Source of the DNA: Simonsiella muelleri ATCC 29453
GTDB taxonomy: Bacteria; Pseudomonadota; Gammaproteobacteria; Burkholderiales; Neisseriaceae
Direction: 5' to 3'
Length of the DNA stretch: 64,000 nucleotides
Assembly (NCBI RefSeq): GCF_002951835.1
Contig: NZ_CP019448.1
Location: forward strand, 1 to 64,000
The position numbers and the translations under genes were made by a program. The notes under the pieces are model-generated. The model saw only the letters and a list, made by a program, of their open reading frames with translations. It was not told where the DNA came from and ran no database searches. This document shows, in pieces, positions 63,325-64,000 of this stretch. Positions within the stretch are counted from its first letter, which is position 1; each line of letters begins with the position of its first letter.

Positions 63325-64000
63325 ATGCAAGAATGGTTTCAAACCTTATTTGCCACAACTTTAGGCTTGGGCGAAATGGGCGCAATTATTGGTTTAATCG
63401 TGTCCATTATTGTGAAAATTGTGCTGATTTTAGCCCCATTAATTTTAACGGTGGCTTATTTAACTTATTTTGAACGCAAAGTTATCGGTTTTATGCAATT
63501 ACGTGTGGGACCGAATGTGGTTGGTCCTTGGGGCTTGATTCAGCCGTTTGCAGATGTATTAAAACTGCTGTTCAAAGAAGTAACACGCCCAAGTTCATCT
63601 AATAAATGGTTGTTTTATATTGGACCTATGTTGTCGCTGGCACCATCATTTGCGGCGTGGGCAGTGATTCCATTTAACGAAGAATGGGTTTTGACCAATA
63701 TTGATGCAGGCTTATTGTATATTTTGATGATTACATCTTTGTCAGTTTATGGTGTGATTATTGCAGGTTGGGCATCTAACTCAAAATATGCGATGTTGGG
63801 TGCGATGCGTGCTTCGGCACAAACGATTTCGTATGAAATTGCGATGAGTGCGGCATTGGTATGCGTGATTATGGTTTCAGGCAGCCTGAATTTTAAAGAT
63901 ATTGTGGCAGCGCAAGCAACTGGTATAGCAGGTGGCTCAATTCTTTCGTGGAACTGGTTGACATTGTTCCCTGTATTTTTGGTATATTTAATTTCTGCTG
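63325..64000 (+). CDS. nuoH: NADH-quinone oxidoreductase subunit H, partial
   Basis: The frame is cut by the window end after 225 residues. It starts MQEWFQTLFATTLGLGEMG two bases after the nuoG stop. The first helices and the conserved YFERKVIGFMQLRVGPNVVGPWGLIQPFADVLKLLFKE loop, then MRASAQTISYEIAM, identify NuoH, which joins the quinone site to the proton-pumping arm. An uptake sequence is read as VSGSLNF. Confidence 0.96.
   Translation, partial: MQEWFQTLFATTLGLGEMGAIIGLIVSIIVKIVLILAPLILTVAYLTYFERKVIGFMQLRVGPNVVGPWGLIQPFADVLKLLFKEVTRPSSSNKWLFYIGPMLSLAPSFAAWAVIPFNEEWVLTNIDAGLLYILMITSLSVYGVIIAGWASNSKYAMLGAMRASAQTISYEIAMSAALVCVIMVSGSLNFKDIVAAQATGIAGGSILSWNWLTLFPVFLVYLISA

Overview
The window comes from an AT-rich betaproteobacterium of the family Neisseriaceae. 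The strongest sign is the dispersed DNA uptake sequence in the Kingella/Simonsiella form (AGGCAGCCTGAA and AGGCTGCCTGAA), seen dozens of times between and inside genes. Gene content agrees: a ZipA-like protein, the adhesin complex protein ACP, a MntC/ZnuA-type binding protein, MurU, an AcnD/PrpF propionate pathway and split nuoC/nuoD. The genus cannot be settled from this window; the uptake-signal form and low GC fit the Kingella, Simonsiella or Alysiella group better than Neisseria itself.

Layout. 1-9.4 kb: tRNA-Lys, a Sel1-type gene, pdxA and rlmH (convergent, overlapping), an orphan ABC ATPase, prfC, a Sel1 repeat protein, hemB, ACP, and a metal-type ABC ATPase coupled to a small membrane protein. 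9.5-16.5 kb: leuS, a TbpB-like surface lipoprotein, murU, gpmA and a His-rich metal-binding protein. 16.8-25.1 kb: the methylcitrate pathway (prpB, prpC, acnD, prpF), interrupted by a toxin-tail/immunity-like pair, a hypothetical gene and two coupled DUF3791-like genes. 25.2-30.5 kb: trmO, zipA-like, LysR and GAF genes (divergent), ribA, a DUF1304 protein. 30.7-36.8 kb: a compact operon resembling the polyprenyl-phosphoryl-arabinose pathway (DprE1-like oxidase, GT87 membrane protein, DprE2-like reductase, HAD phosphatase), with a large divergent GT-C-like membrane protein. 36.8-40.1 kb: lptF, lptG, an RDD protein and a 47-residue membrane protein. 40.2-44.1 kb: rpsL, rpsG, fusA, then ruvC in place of tuf. 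44.2-49.4 kb: phoB, phoR, a lipoprotein gene split by an IS5-family element, a displaced copy of the phoR 3' end, and a BOF-family protein. 49.5-53.2 kb: clpB, tRNA-Ser, frr. 53.5-64 kb: the complex I operon nuoABCDEFG and the start of nuoH, carrying four accessory insertions, one of them a Dam-type methyltransferase with a PD-(D/E)XK nuclease.

A theme joins several regions: core operons (nuo, prp) are opened at gene boundaries to hold cargo genes, and most cargo is bracketed by uptake sequences. At least three families of short inverted-repeat elements also lie between genes, in two cases touching the neighbouring stop codon. Together this looks like a genome edited by natural transformation and small mobile repeats.
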